Shown here: positions 8,058-16,925 of the stretch, piece after piece
How positions within the stretch are numbered: position 1 is the first letter of the stretch
How the letters are laid out: every line of letters starts with the position of its first letter
Assembly: GCA_017559385.1 (NCBI GenBank)
Contig: JAFYSK010000050.1
Location: forward strand, 1-64,000
Direction: 5' to 3'
Length of the DNA: 64,000 nucleotides
DNA from: Paludibacteraceae bacterium
Lineage (GTDB): Bacteria; Bacteroidota; Bacteroidia; Bacteroidales; Paludibacteraceae
Position numbers and translations under genes: made by a program
The notes under the pieces: generated by a model
The model's database searches: none
Seen by the model: only the letters and a program-made list of their open reading frames with translations
Told to the model about the DNA's origin: nothing

Positions 8058-8546
8058 ATGCAAACATTCGCTCAAATAATCACCAAAATTATAGATTTTT
8101 TCTATCGGCCCTTTAGTCGTTATATCCCTCAACAGCTATTTCGGTATGCTGCTTGTGGTGGAGGTAATATGGTGTTGGATTGGGTGTTATATTTTTTGAT
8201 ATACAATTTTGTTATAGGTCACGAGTTGGTGTATATTATTTTGCCTTTCAACTATCAACTCTGTCTTACTCCGCACATTCTGACTTTTCTGATAGTATTT
8301 CCAATTACACTTTTTTCTGGTTTTTGGCTCAATCGTAATATAACCTTTACTCAATCTTCTTTACGTGGTTATAAACAGTTATGGAGGTATATTTTGATTG
8401 TTGCTTTGAATCTGCTAGTCAATTATTTAGGTCTCAAACTTTGTGTAGATATATTAGGTTTTTACCCAACTCCATCCAAGATGCTTATTACGCTTGTTAC
8501 TATAGTAATTAGTTTCTTTGGACAAAAATATTTCTCATTTAAATAG
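8058..8546 (+). CDS. GtrA-like membrane protein
   Basis: 162 residues from the ATG at 8058; upstream codons in the same frame run through the promoters and the rsmA start, so they are not coding. Four hydrophobic segments (about 30-50, 68-95, 108-130, 138-157) with the family pattern FRYAACGGG before helix 1 and a FWLNRNITF stretch between helices 2 and 3. GtrA-family proteins are thought to move polyprenyl-linked sugars across the inner membrane for cell-surface glycan modification. No glycosyltransferase neighbour is present, so the substrate is open. The ORF ends 7 bp before the HD-domain gene. Confidence 0.85.
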   Translation: MQTFAQIITKIIDFFYRPFSRYIPQQLFRYAACGGGNMVLDWVLYFLIYNFVIGHELVYIILPFNYQLCLTPHILTFLIVFPITLFSGFWLNRNITFTQSSLRGYKQLWRYILIVALNLLVNYLGLKLCVDILGFYPTPSKMLITLVTIVISFFGQKYFSFK

Positions 8547-8553
8547 TAGTATC

Positions 8554-9804
8554 ATGTCATGCACTCGTAAGATAATCAACGATCCTGTTTTTGGATTTCT
8601 CAATATTCCAGATGGTGTGCTTTTCACTATTCTTCAGCATCCTTACATTCAGCGTCTGAATCGTATTCGCCAGTTAGGATTGAGTTTTTTTGTTTATCCG
8701 GGCGCTATGCACAGCCGCTTTCTCCATTCGTTGGGTGCTATGCACCTTATGCACGAAGCCATCACTTCACTTCGTGAAAAAGGTGTGGATATTACAGACA
8801 ACGAGGCTACTGCATCTATGGCCGCTATCTTGCTACATGATGTGGGACATGGTCCATTTTCGCATGTATTTGAGGAGGCAGGTATGTTGCCAGATGGGAT
8901 GTCGCATGAGGATATTAGTTTGATGATGATGTACGAGATTAGAGATTGGTTCTCTTCAAGCCTTATTGCTTTGCCTAAAGAGCGTGCTGAGGCTTCATTC
9001 ATCATGAATTTGGCTATTCGTATTTTCAAAGATGAATATGAGAAGCATTTCCTTCATCAGCTCATCTCTTCGCAATTAGATGTAGATCGCCTTGATTATC
9101 TCTGCCGCGACTCGTTCTTTTGCGGAGTGACCGAAGGTAGTGTAGCTAGTGCACGCATACTGAAGATGATGAATGTGAAGGATGGTCGCTTGGTAGTGGA
9201 AGTTAAGGGAATTTATTCAATAGAGAAGTTTCTTGTAGCACGTCGTTTGATGTATTGGCAAGTTTATCTCCATCATACTAGTGTAGCTGCTGAACAATTG
9301 CTCATCAAGATTCTTACCCGTGCTAAACAATTGATTCATAACGGAGTAGAACTATTTGCTTCGCCTGCGCTGAAGTATTTTTTACAGAAAAATAACAATA
9401 CCAATGACCTACTTAAGTGGTACGCAGCATTGGATGATTCGGACTTGTTGTCGGCAATTAAAGTATGGATTAATAGTGGTGATAAGGTGCTGAATGTATT
9501 GTGTGAGTGTTTTTGCAACCGTCAATTGTTTAAAGGCAAATTATTGTCTTCGTCGCTCACGGAGGAAGAACGCGAAGCCTTGTGCAATGAGTATATAGCG
9601 CGTTTTGGTGTGAGCAAGGATGAGGCGGAATACTTCTTTGTAGAACATGTATCTACTTCAAATACGTATAGCGAGAAGGGTGAAGCTATTGATATTCTCT
9701 ACAAAGACGGTTCGGTACGTGATATAGCCGAAGCATCAGAGATGCTAAATATGGAGACATTGACATATAAACCACAAAAGATTTATCTATTCCATTTAAA
9801 ATAA
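8554..9804 (+). CDS. HD-domain phosphohydrolase (dGTPase-like)
   Basis: 416 residues from the ATG at 8554, which begins just after the GtrA-like stop; an in-frame earlier start would overlap it. Metal-binding HD residues are visible: H in the SRFLHSLG motif near residue 54, the HD pair in LLHDVGHGPFSH near residue 95, and Asp in QLDVDRLDYLCRDS near residue 180. This matches the COG1078 group of HD hydrolases related to dGTP triphosphohydrolase. Probable action is nucleotide phosphate hydrolysis; the exact substrate is unknown. It is 4 bp upstream of lpxD, a neighbourship often seen in Bacteroidota. Confidence 0.88.
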   Translation: MSCTRKIINDPVFGFLNIPDGVLFTILQHPYIQRLNRIRQLGLSFFVYPGAMHSRFLHSLGAMHLMHEAITSLREKGVDITDNEATASMAAILLHDVGHGPFSHVFEEAGMLPDGMSHEDISLMMMYEIRDWFSSSLIALPKERAEASFIMNLAIRIFKDEYEKHFLHQLISSQLDVDRLDYLCRDSFFCGVTEGSVASARILKMMNVKDGRLVVEVKGIYSIEKFLVARRLMYWQVYLHHTSVAAEQLLIKILTRAKQLIHNGVELFASPALKYFLQKNNNTNDLLKWYAALDDSDLLSAIKVWINSGDKVLNVLCECFCNRQLFKGKLLSSSLTEEEREALCNEYIARFGVSKDEAEYFFVEHVSTSNTYSEKGEAIDILYKDGSVRDIAEASEMLNMETLTYKPQKIYLFHLK

Positions 9805-9808
9805 GATT

Positions 9809-10831
9809 ATGAAATTCTCTGCACAACAAATATCTCTCCTTCTTGGAGGTAAAATAACAGGCGACGCTAATCGCCAAGTTTGGGATGTTGGCTCTATTGA
9901 AACAGCTAAAGAAGGACAATTAACCTTTCTTTGTGATACAAAGTATATAACTCATCTATCTTCCACAAAGGCTTCTGTCGTATTAATGACAGAAACTATT
10001 CCATTTGATGGAGAGACCAATGCTACTATTATTCGTGTTGAAAATGCTCGTGCAGCAATGGGTCAACTGCTTGCACTCGTGGCTAAAGCCATGAATCCTG
10101 CTAAGCAAGGAGTGGAGCAACCTTGTTTTATAAGCGAGGGTGTTGCCGTACCTGAAGATGCTTATATTGGTGCTTTTGTATATATCGGTAAGAATGTCCA
10201 ATTAGGCAAAGGTGTGCAGATTTATCCGCATACGTATATAGGTGATAATGTGCAGGTAGGTGATAATACCATCCTATATTCGGGTGTAAAAATTTATTAC
10301 AACTGCGTTGTTGGTAAGGACTGTATTTTGCACGCGGGTGTAGTTGTTGGAAGTGATGGTTTTGGTTTTGAACCAGATGCAAATAAAGTAAATCAAAAAC
10401 TTCCACAAATAGGTAATGTCGTTATTGAAGATGATGTAGAGATAGGTGCCAACACTACAGTTGATCGTGCTATGATGGGCTCTACGGTTATACGAAAAAA
10501 TGCAAAGATTGATAATTTGGTGCAGGTAGGTCATAATGTAGAAGTAGGACAAAGTGATTTTATATGTGCACAAGTAGGTATAGCAGGTTCTAGTAAGATA
10601 GGTAGTCATTGTATCCTTGCTGGACAAGTAGGTGTAGCAGGTCATCTAGAAATAACGGATGGTTGTATTTTCGGCGCACAATCAGGAATTCCTAGTGATG
10701 TAAAGAAACCGGGAATGTATCAGGGTTCACCTATAATAGATGCTATGAATTGGCGTCGTTCTGTAGTAGGATTTAAGAACTTACCTGATATTATGAAAAA
10801 ACTCAACGAAATAGATAAAAAACTACAATGA
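9809..10831 (+). CDS. lpxD: UDP-3-O-acylglucosamine N-acyltransferase
   Basis: Third step of lipid A synthesis: transfers a 3-hydroxyacyl chain from ACP to the 2-amino group of UDP-3-O-acyl-glucosamine. 340 residues, normal length. An N-terminal uridine-binding domain (1-100) is followed by a left-handed beta helix of hexapeptide repeats (about 105-310; repeats such as IGKNVQ, LGKGVQ, IGDNVQ). The catalytic His is expected in the VGHNVEVG region near residue 240. A C-terminal helix ends in KKLNEIDKKLQ. It overlaps lpxC by 4 bp. Confidence 0.96.
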   Translation: MKFSAQQISLLLGGKITGDANRQVWDVGSIETAKEGQLTFLCDTKYITHLSSTKASVVLMTETIPFDGETNATIIRVENARAAMGQLLALVAKAMNPAKQGVEQPCFISEGVAVPEDAYIGAFVYIGKNVQLGKGVQIYPHTYIGDNVQVGDNTILYSGVKIYYNCVVGKDCILHAGVVVGSDGFGFEPDANKVNQKLPQIGNVVIEDDVEIGANTTVDRAMMGSTVIRKNAKIDNLVQVGHNVEVGQSDFICAQVGIAGSSKIGSHCILAGQVGVAGHLEITDGCIFGAQSGIPSDVKKPGMYQGSPIIDAMNWRRSVVGFKNLPDIMKKLNEIDKKLQ

Positions 10832-11733
10832 AACAACATACTATAAAAGAAAGTTTCTCTTTTGAGAGTAAAGGTCTTCATACTGGACTTTATATTCATG
10901 CTACTTTTTCTCCTGCTGAGCCTAATACAGGAATTCGTATTTGTCGTACAGATTTAGAAGGACAACCAACGTATGAGGCTATTGCTGATTATGTAACGGC
11001 TACTGAACGCGGAACTGTGCTTGAATATGGAGCGTGGAAAGTTTCTACAGTTGAGCATGCTCTATCGGCATTGTATGCTATGGGGGTTGATAATTGTTTG
11101 ATTTCGGTAGATGCTCCTGAGATGCCTATTTTGGATGGTAGTGCCAAGTTTTATATTCAAGCCATAGAGCGTGTAGGACTTGTTGAGCAAGATGCTGAGC
11201 AGAATGTATATGTGGTTACTGAACCTATTGAGTATCAATCTGAGCGTGGTAATAAGATGCTTATATTGCCTTGTGATCATTACGAGGCAGAAGTTACTAT
11301 AACATATCCAACAGGTTTGCTTCGTGAGCAAAAAGCTGAACTTCATAATTTATGTGACTACAAACGTGAATTATCTCTAGCACGTACTTTTTGCTTTGTA
11401 CGTGAAATAGAGCCATTGCTTCGTATGGGACTCATTAAAGGTGGTGATTTGCAAAATGCTTTGGTTATTTACGAGACTCCAATGTCTCAAGAGGGACTAG
11501 ATTATATGACTGATAAACTGGGTCAACCTCGTTTAGATGCAACCAAGTTAGGATATTTAAGTCCGCTTAATTATCCTAATGAACCTGCTCGTCACAAACT
11601 TCTTGATCTAATAGGCGATATGTCATTGTGTGGTTATCGTATATGTGGTAAGATAGTAGCGCTAAGACCTGGACATACATTTAATACACAGTGTTGTAAG
11701 CAACTGAGAAATAAGATTTTAGCAAAAAAATAG
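10828..11733 (+). CDS. lpxC: UDP-3-O-acyl-N-acetylglucosamine deacetylase, not fused to FabZ
   Basis: Zinc amidase that commits UDP-3-O-acyl-GlcNAc to lipid A. 301 residues. Metal ligands are seen as His77 (STVEHALSAL) and His256/Asp260 (ARHKLLDLIGD); the catalytic His283 is in RPGHTF, and the hydrophobic passage lies around 190-205. In most Bacteroidota the protein continues into a FabZ dehydratase domain (total about 460 residues). Here it stops after the LpxC domain, with no FabZ remnant before the sirtuin gene 21 bp downstream. No frameshift is evident: the C-terminus (QLRNKILAKK) looks like a natural LpxC end. Confidence 0.96.
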   Translation: MKQHTIKESFSFESKGLHTGLYIHATFSPAEPNTGIRICRTDLEGQPTYEAIADYVTATERGTVLEYGAWKVSTVEHALSALYAMGVDNCLISVDAPEMPILDGSAKFYIQAIERVGLVEQDAEQNVYVVTEPIEYQSERGNKMLILPCDHYEAEVTITYPTGLLREQKAELHNLCDYKRELSLARTFCFVREIEPLLRMGLIKGGDLQNALVIYETPMSQEGLDYMTDKLGQPRLDATKLGYLSPLNYPNEPARHKLLDLIGDMSLCGYRICGKIVALRPGHTFNTQCCKQLRNKILAKK

Positions 11734-11754
11734 AAATTAAATTAATCCTAGCTT

Positions 11755-12456
11755 ATGAATAAGAAAATTGTTGTTTTTACAGGAGCAGGTATTTCTGCTG
11801 AGAGTGGATTAGGTACTTTTCGTGATTCTGGTGGAATATGGGAAAAATTTCGTATAGAAGATGTCTGTACTCCTGATGCGTGGCATACTAATCCCGAATG
11901 TTGTGTAGAGTTTTACAATTTGCGTCGTCGTGATACATTAGCAGCCGAACCAAATATGGCGCATTTTGCTATTACTAAACTACAAGAAGTATTTCCTAAT
12001 ACTCAAATTATCACGCAGAATATTGATAATTTACATGAGCGTGCTGGTAGTAACAATGTGTTACATTTGCATGGTGAGATTACTAAACTTCGTTCGCAGA
12101 AGGATCCCTCTGCATTGGTTGAACTGGAAGGGTGGGAGCAGCACTATGGTGAGCGCCATGCTGATGGTTCCATTTTGCGACCACACATAGTATTTTTTGG
12201 CGAGGATGTTCCTAATTTTACTTTAGCTTGTGAGATAGCTAGTCAAGCTGATATTATGATTGTGATAGGTACTTCCTTAAATGTATATCCTGCGGCATCA
12301 TTACTGACATATGCACCAGTTAGTGCTGAAATTTATCTTATTGACCCTAACGAACCAACATTAGGTTGCTATGCTGATCGTGTAGGTTTTATCCAAGCAA
12401 AGGCTACAGAAGGTGTCCCTGCATTAGTAGATGCTTTGATAGAAACTTATCAATAG
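11755..12456 (+). CDS. cobB: NAD-dependent protein deacylase (sirtuin)
   Basis: Removes acyl groups from lysines using NAD. 233 residues: GAGISAESGLGTFRD (10-24), QNIDNLHERAG (88-98), catalytic His106 in HLHGE, GTSLNVYPAA (252-type NAD motif, here about 172-181). Tyr54 and Arg57 in FYNLRR form the Y-x-x-R signature of class III sirtuins that prefer succinyl or malonyl lysine. The four zinc cysteines usual between the HLHG and PHIVFFGE motifs are absent. It sits between lpxC and lpxA, where Bacteroidota lipid A operons normally have none. A weak inverted repeat (12490-12516) follows the stop. Confidence 0.92.
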   Translation: MNKKIVVFTGAGISAESGLGTFRDSGGIWEKFRIEDVCTPDAWHTNPECCVEFYNLRRRDTLAAEPNMAHFAITKLQEVFPNTQIITQNIDNLHERAGSNNVLHLHGEITKLRSQKDPSALVELEGWEQHYGERHADGSILRPHIVFFGEDVPNFTLACEIASQADIMIVIGTSLNVYPAASLLTYAPVSAEIYLIDPNEPTLGCYADRVGFIQAKATEGVPALVDALIETYQ

Positions 12457-12590
12457 TTTTCTTTTTATTTTACCATTATGTTTGTCAAATACCTTCTATT
12501 ATAACAATAGAGGGTATAATATAATTGTGTGTTATATTAACTTTTACAAAATAATTGCATATATTTCTTGCGTATGTGCATTTTTTGTCG

Positions 12591-12600
12591 TACCTTTGCA
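12591..12600 (+). promoter_or_regulatory. lpxA promoter
   Basis: TACCTTTGCA with a TTG about 20 bp upstream (12568-12570). It gives lpxA its own start, separate from lpxD-lpxC-cobB. Confidence 0.75.
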
Positions 12601-12657
12601 CGATTTTTGTATATAATGCCTTAAAAGGCATATAGATAAATGAAAAAAAATAAAACT

Positions 12658-13422
12658 ATGAACTATATTCATCCCGAAGCAAAGCTTCATCCAACCGTAA
12701 CTGTTGGTCCTTTCTCCTGCATATATGATGATGTGGAGATAGGCGAAGGTACTATCATTGACAATAATGTGACTATCTATGCTGGAACTCGCATAGGTAA
12801 GAACTGCCATATCTATGCAGGTGCTGTGATAGGCGGTGATCCTCAAGATCTTAAGTTTAAGGGCGAAAAGACTTATGCTATCATTGGTGATAATACCACT
12901 ATTCGTGAGTTTGTAACTATTCACCGTGGTACTGCAAGTAAAGGTAAAACAGTTGTAGGCAATAATTGTTTAATTATGGCGTACTGCCATGTAGCACACG
13001 ATTGCTATTTGAATAACAACATCATTATGTCTAATTGTACCCAACTTGCTGGTGAGGTGGTAGTAGAAGATTGGGCTATTATTGGTGGTGGAAGTCTTGT
13101 TCATCAATTTACCCATATCGGTTCTCATGCTATGATTCAAGGTGGCTCAAAAGTAAATAAGGATGTACCACCATATATCATAGCTGCGCGCGAGCCAATA
13201 AGTTACTGTGGTATTAACTCTGTCGGACTAAATCGTAGAGGATTTAGTAAAGAACAGATAGCTGCTATACAGGATACTTATAGATTGCTTTATATGTCAG
13301 GTTTGAATATGTCACAAGCAGTGGAGCAGATAAATGCGACATTACCTGCTGGTCCAGAAAGGGATATGATTGTGGATTTTGTTAAAAATTCACCACGAGG
13401 TGTTGTACGCGGATATAATTAA
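12658..13422 (+). CDS. lpxA: UDP-N-acetylglucosamine O-acyltransferase
   Basis: First step of lipid A synthesis: transfers a 3-hydroxyacyl group from ACP to UDP-GlcNAc. 254 residues from the ATG at 12658; an ATG six codons earlier would add a short Lys/Asn-rich tail not typical of the family. A hexapeptide left-handed beta helix spans about residues 5-185. The catalytic His is in the YCHVAHDC segment near residue 107-111, and the C-terminal helical bundle starts near 190 (GLNRRGFSKEQI). Both LpxA and LpxD are present, so standard lipid A assembly is expected. Confidence 0.96.
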   Translation: MNYIHPEAKLHPTVTVGPFSCIYDDVEIGEGTIIDNNVTIYAGTRIGKNCHIYAGAVIGGDPQDLKFKGEKTYAIIGDNTTIREFVTIHRGTASKGKTVVGNNCLIMAYCHVAHDCYLNNNIIMSNCTQLAGEVVVEDWAIIGGGSLVHQFTHIGSHAMIQGGSKVNKDVPPYIIAAREPISYCGINSVGLNRRGFSKEQIAAIQDTYRLLYMSGLNMSQAVEQINATLPAGPERDMIVDFVKNSPRGVVRGYN

Positions 13423-13453
13423 ACGAAATTACACTAGTTAAAGTCAAAAATAC

Positions 13454-15145
13454 ATGGAAATGGAAGAAAGAAGTCTCAATTTTATTGAGCAAATCGTAGA
13501 AAAAGATTTACAAGAAGGTAAGAACGACGGAAGAATTCAGACTCGTTTCCCACCTGAGCCAAATGGTTATCTACATATAGGTCATGTGAAGGCTATTTGT
13601 ATGGACTTTGGTATTGCTGAGAAATATAATGGTGTCTGCAATCTTCGTTTTGATGATACTAATCCAGTAAAAGAGGATGTAGAATATGTAGATTCTATCC
13701 AACAAGATATAGCTTGGCTAGGATTTAAGTGGGGAAATATCTATTACGCTTCTGACTACTTCCAACAATTATACGATTTAGCTATTGAGTTCATCAAACA
13801 AGGAAAAGCCTATATTGATGAGCAAACAGCAGAGCAAATAGCAGAACAAAAAGGTACACCTACTGAACCAGGTGTCGCTTCTCCATACCGTGATCGTCCA
13901 ATCGACGAGAATTTGCGTCTTTTCCAAGCGATGCAAAATGGCGAAATAGAGGATGGCAAGATGGTACTTCGCGCGAAGATTGACATGTCTAATCCAAACA
14001 TGCACTTCCGTGATCCTATCATGTATCGCATTATTACTACTCACCCTCACCATCGTACAGGTCGCGGTTGGAATGTGTACCCAATGTATGACTTTGCCCA
14101 TGGTCAATCTGATTATTTTGAGGGTGTGACACATTCTATCTGTACCCTTGAGTTTGTGGTGCACCGTCCTTTATACGATTACTATATCGACCAATTTATT
14201 ACTGGTGACTATCGTCCTCGTCAATATGAGTTCAATCGTTTGAATATTACCTATACAGTAATGTCTAAGCGCAAGATGCTTCAACTAGTAAAGGAGGGCC
14301 TTGTGAGTGGTTGGGATGATCCACGTATGCCAACAGTATGTGGTCTTCGTCGTCGTGGTTATACTCCTGAGGCTATCCGAGCATTCATAGATAAGATAGG
14401 TTATACTAAGGTAGAAGGTATGATTGACCTCGGCTTGCTTGAGCATACTGTACGCGAGACATTGAAAGAAACAGCTCCACGCGTATGCGCAATCTTTGAT
14501 CCAATAAAGTTGGTAATAACCAACTATGAGGGCGAAGTCGAAACGATCGTAGCAGAGAATATCGACGGACATCCAGAATTGGGTACACGCGAGATGAAGT
14601 TCGCCAAGGAGCTCTACATTGAGCGATGCGACTTCCAAGAGGATGGTGATAAGAAGTTCTTCCGATTGAGTCCTGGTGGTCGCGAGGTACGTTTGAAAGC
14701 GGCATATATCATCCAGGCAACAGGCTGCGAGAAGGATGCTGATGGTAATATCACCACTGTATATGCAACTTACGATCCAGACTCGAAGTCCGGTACCGAA
14801 GGTGGCAATCGCAAGACCAAATCTACCATCAACTGGGTAGAGTGCAACTCTTGTGTAGATGCAGAGGTTCGCTTGTACGATCGTCTCTTTGCTTGTGAGA
14901 ACCCATCTGCTGAAGAAGGTGATTTCCGTGATCTTTTGAACCCAGATAGTTTGAAGATCGTTAACTGTAAGATAGAAGGAGCCTTGGCTGCTGAGAGAAA
15001 ATCAGTAGAGGTTGTGGATGGTATTGCTAAGTGCAATAATTATCAGTTCCTCAAACATGGTTATTTTGTAGTTGATCCAGATACAACAGCCGAGAAGCTA
15101 GTATTTAATCGCACAGCATCACTCAAAGATAACTGGCAAAAATAA
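13454..15145 (+). CDS. glnS: Glutaminyl-tRNA synthetase
   Basis: Class I synthetase charging tRNA-Gln. 563 residues, normal for the bacterial/eukaryotic-like GlnRS. Seen: FPPEPNGYLHIGH with the HIGH motif at about 42-45, LRFDDTNP at about 62-69, the KMSKS-like VMSKRKM near residue 271-277, and a two-part beta-barrel anticodon-binding region in the C-terminal 220 residues. Its presence implies direct glutaminylation rather than the Glu-tRNA-Gln amidotransferase route for this tRNA. It is followed one base later by the HsdR_N-like gene, so they are almost certainly cotranscribed. Confidence 0.97.
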   Translation: MEMEERSLNFIEQIVEKDLQEGKNDGRIQTRFPPEPNGYLHIGHVKAICMDFGIAEKYNGVCNLRFDDTNPVKEDVEYVDSIQQDIAWLGFKWGNIYYASDYFQQLYDLAIEFIKQGKAYIDEQTAEQIAEQKGTPTEPGVASPYRDRPIDENLRLFQAMQNGEIEDGKMVLRAKIDMSNPNMHFRDPIMYRIITTHPHHRTGRGWNVYPMYDFAHGQSDYFEGVTHSICTLEFVVHRPLYDYYIDQFITGDYRPRQYEFNRLNITYTVMSKRKMLQLVKEGLVSGWDDPRMPTVCGLRRRGYTPEAIRAFIDKIGYTKVEGMIDLGLLEHTVRETLKETAPRVCAIFDPIKLVITNYEGEVETIVAENIDGHPELGTREMKFAKELYIERCDFQEDGDKKFFRLSPGGREVRLKAAYIIQATGCEKDADGNITTVYATYDPDSKSGTEGGNRKTKSTINWVECNSCVDAEVRLYDRLFACENPSAEEGDFRDLLNPDSLKIVNCKIEGALAAERKSVEVVDGIAKCNNYQFLKHGYFVVDPDTTAEKLVFNRTASLKDNWQK

Positions 15146-15146
15146 A

Positions 15147-15569
15147 ATGCAAGTTTGCACTAAAGAGGGTAAACAATATGTTCTCTGTGCATGGAGACGA
15201 CGTTATGTGCGCCTTACTCCGGAGGAACATATTCGCCAGATGATGTTACATGCTCTAGTAGAACAACTAGACTATCCACATAATTTGATAGGAGTAGAAG
15301 TTCCTATTACAGTAGCCGGAAAGTCTAAAAGATGTGATGCTATAGTGTATGATAGACATATGCAGCCGCTGATGCTAATAGAGTTTAAAGCTCCAATAGT
15401 ACAACTCACACAAGACGTGTTTGATCAAGCTGCTATTTATAATCGCACTTTAAATGTCCCTTATATGCTACTGAGTAATGGTGAACATGTCTATGTAGCA
15501 AAGGTTCAAGAAAATGAATATGACTTTTTAGATCATATTCCTAATTATGAAGAATTAGTTATTGATTAA
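15147..15569 (+). CDS. HsdR N-terminal-like nuclease-fold protein
   Basis: 140 residues consisting of a single PD-(D/E)xK-type domain like the N-terminus of type I restriction R subunits (HSDR_N_2). Candidate active-site residues: the Asp in RCDAIVYD (about 69-76) and the Glu-x-Lys in MLIEFKAP (about 83-90), followed by the helix QDVFDQAAIYNRTL and a strand VPYMLLSNG. Stand-alone copies are common in Bacteroidota beside housekeeping genes. No helicase, specificity or methylase gene is nearby, so this is not evidence of a restriction system. Function unknown. Confidence 0.8.
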   Translation: MQVCTKEGKQYVLCAWRRRYVRLTPEEHIRQMMLHALVEQLDYPHNLIGVEVPITVAGKSKRCDAIVYDRHMQPLMLIEFKAPIVQLTQDVFDQAAIYNRTLNVPYMLLSNGEHVYVAKVQENEYDFLDHIPNYEELVID

Positions 15570-15595
15570 TAAATATAATATAAAAACCTAAAATA

Positions 15596-15895
15596 ATGAA
15601 AAAGTCAGTTTTTAAACTAGTCAATTTTTGTTTGAGTCTAGTATTGATGCTCACTATGTCTGCTTGTGGAAATACAGAAAGTAAGGAAACTACTACTTTT
15701 GATGAATCACAAGTTATTATTGAGCATGATACCTACGAATCTGATTTTGAGGATTCGTATCATGTAGAGGAGATGTCTGAAGAAGAACTGCAGGCACTGG
15801 AGGAATTAGAAACATTAGAAAGTGTGGATGATTTTGAAGAGTCAGAGGGAGAAATAATAGAAACAATAACATCAGACTCTATCATAGTAGAATAA
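15596..15895 (+). CDS. Small, very acidic lipoprotein
   Basis: 99 residues. Signal peptide with lipobox MSAC (Cys at residue 23 or 24), then about 75 residues that are almost wholly Glu, Asp, Ser and Thr, with no predicted compact fold. The mature part is probably disordered and strongly negative. It sits between the HsdR_N-like gene and phoH with short gaps (26 bp each side), so it belongs to the glnS-phoH unit. Function unknown. Confidence 0.75.
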   Translation: MKKSVFKLVNFCLSLVLMLTMSACGNTESKETTTFDESQVIIEHDTYESDFEDSYHVEEMSEEELQALEELETLESVDDFEESEGEIIETITSDSIIVE

Positions 15896-15920
15896 TACTA
15901 TCATAATTAGAAATGTATCT

Positions 15921-16865
15921 ATGGAAACCATACTTGAACTCAACGAGGCATTAGATACCGCTACATTTTATGGTGTGAACAACACTAATATCCTATGTCT
16001 GAAGAATCAACATCCAGATGTAAGAGTGGTTGCCCGTGGCTATCAAGTAAAGGTAATAGGTTCGCAAGCATCCATAGCTCGCTTTGAGCGTAATATGCGC
16101 AAATGCGAAGCATTTTGTATCAAGCACAATACACTTAATGAAGAGCAGATACTTCAGCTTCTACATGGAGAACAACCTACTGATTTTCTCCAAGACAATT
16201 TAATTTTACATGGTGTAAGTGGCAAGGCAATAGTTGCTCGTAGTGTAAATCAGCAATTATTGGTGGATGCGTATGACGAAAACGATTTGATGTTTGCCAT
16301 AGGTCCAGCTGGTAGTGGAAAGACTTACACCGCAATTGCACTAGCAGTGCGTGCGCTTAAAAATCGCGAGGTTAAGCGTATTATTCTCTCTCGTCCAGCA
16401 GTAGAAGCAGGTGAGAAGTTAGGATTTTTGCCAGGTGATATGAAGGAAAAGATAGATCCATACCTTCAGCCACTTTATGATGCGCTTCAAGATATGATAC
16501 CCGGAGCTAAACTAAATGAGTATATGGATCGCGGAGTTATACAGATTGCACCTCTTGCCTTCATGCGCGGACGCACGCTCGCGGACGCAATCGTTATATT
16601 AGATGAGGCTCAGAACACTACCACAGCGCAACTAAAGATGTTTTTGACTCGTCTGGGAATACATGGTAAGATGATAGTAACGGGTGATATGACACAGATA
16701 GACTTGCCTCCTAGTCAAAAATCGGGTTTAAAAGATGCAATAGAGCGATTGCGTGATATACCAGGAATAGCTATAGTTGAGTTTAATCAAAAGGATATAG
16801 TACGGCATCATTTGGTAAAACGCATAGTGGATGCATATGCGTCTCGCTCAAAGAGTGAGGATTAG
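15921..16865 (+). CDS. phoH: PhoH-family ATPase
   Basis: 314 residues. An N-terminal KH-like RNA-binding region (about 1-95, with VRVVARGYQVKVIGS) precedes a P-loop ATPase: Walker A GPAGSGKTYTAIA near residue 131 and Walker B IVILDEAQNT near residue 227, then TGDMTQIDLP as sensor region. PhoH proteins (PhoH/YbeZ) are cytosolic ATPases linked to RNA metabolism and rRNA processing, often beside ybeY; ybeY is not adjacent here. Last gene of the glnS unit, followed by a strong bidirectional terminator. Confidence 0.93.
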   Translation: METILELNEALDTATFYGVNNTNILCLKNQHPDVRVVARGYQVKVIGSQASIARFERNMRKCEAFCIKHNTLNEEQILQLLHGEQPTDFLQDNLILHGVSGKAIVARSVNQQLLVDAYDENDLMFAIGPAGSGKTYTAIALAVRALKNREVKRIILSRPAVEAGEKLGFLPGDMKEKIDPYLQPLYDALQDMIPGAKLNEYMDRGVIQIAPLAFMRGRTLADAIVILDEAQNTTTAQLKMFLTRLGIHGKMIVTGDMTQIDLPPSQKSGLKDAIERLRDIPGIAIVEFNQKDIVRHHLVKRIVDAYASRSKSED

Positions 16866-16869
16866 TTAC

Positions 16870-16901
16870 AAAAAAAGAGTCACGCTATGTGACTCTTTTT
16901 T
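16870..16901. terminator. Bidirectional terminator phoH/deoC
   Basis: AAAAAGAGTCAC and GTGACTCTTTTT arms around GCTAT, with A and T runs on both sides, between the convergent phoH and deoC genes. Confidence 0.9.
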
Positions 16902-16925
16902 ATTATTCTTTGATTTTTTTAAGTT

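Noticed and set aside
10828..11733. Frameshifted LpxC-FabZ fusion
   Set aside because: No FabZ-like sequence is seen in any frame before the sirtuin gene, and the LpxC C-terminus is complete.
15147..15569. Remnant of a type I restriction system
   Set aside because: Stand-alone HsdR_N-like proteins are common in the phylum, and there is no helicase, specificity or methylase gene nearby.
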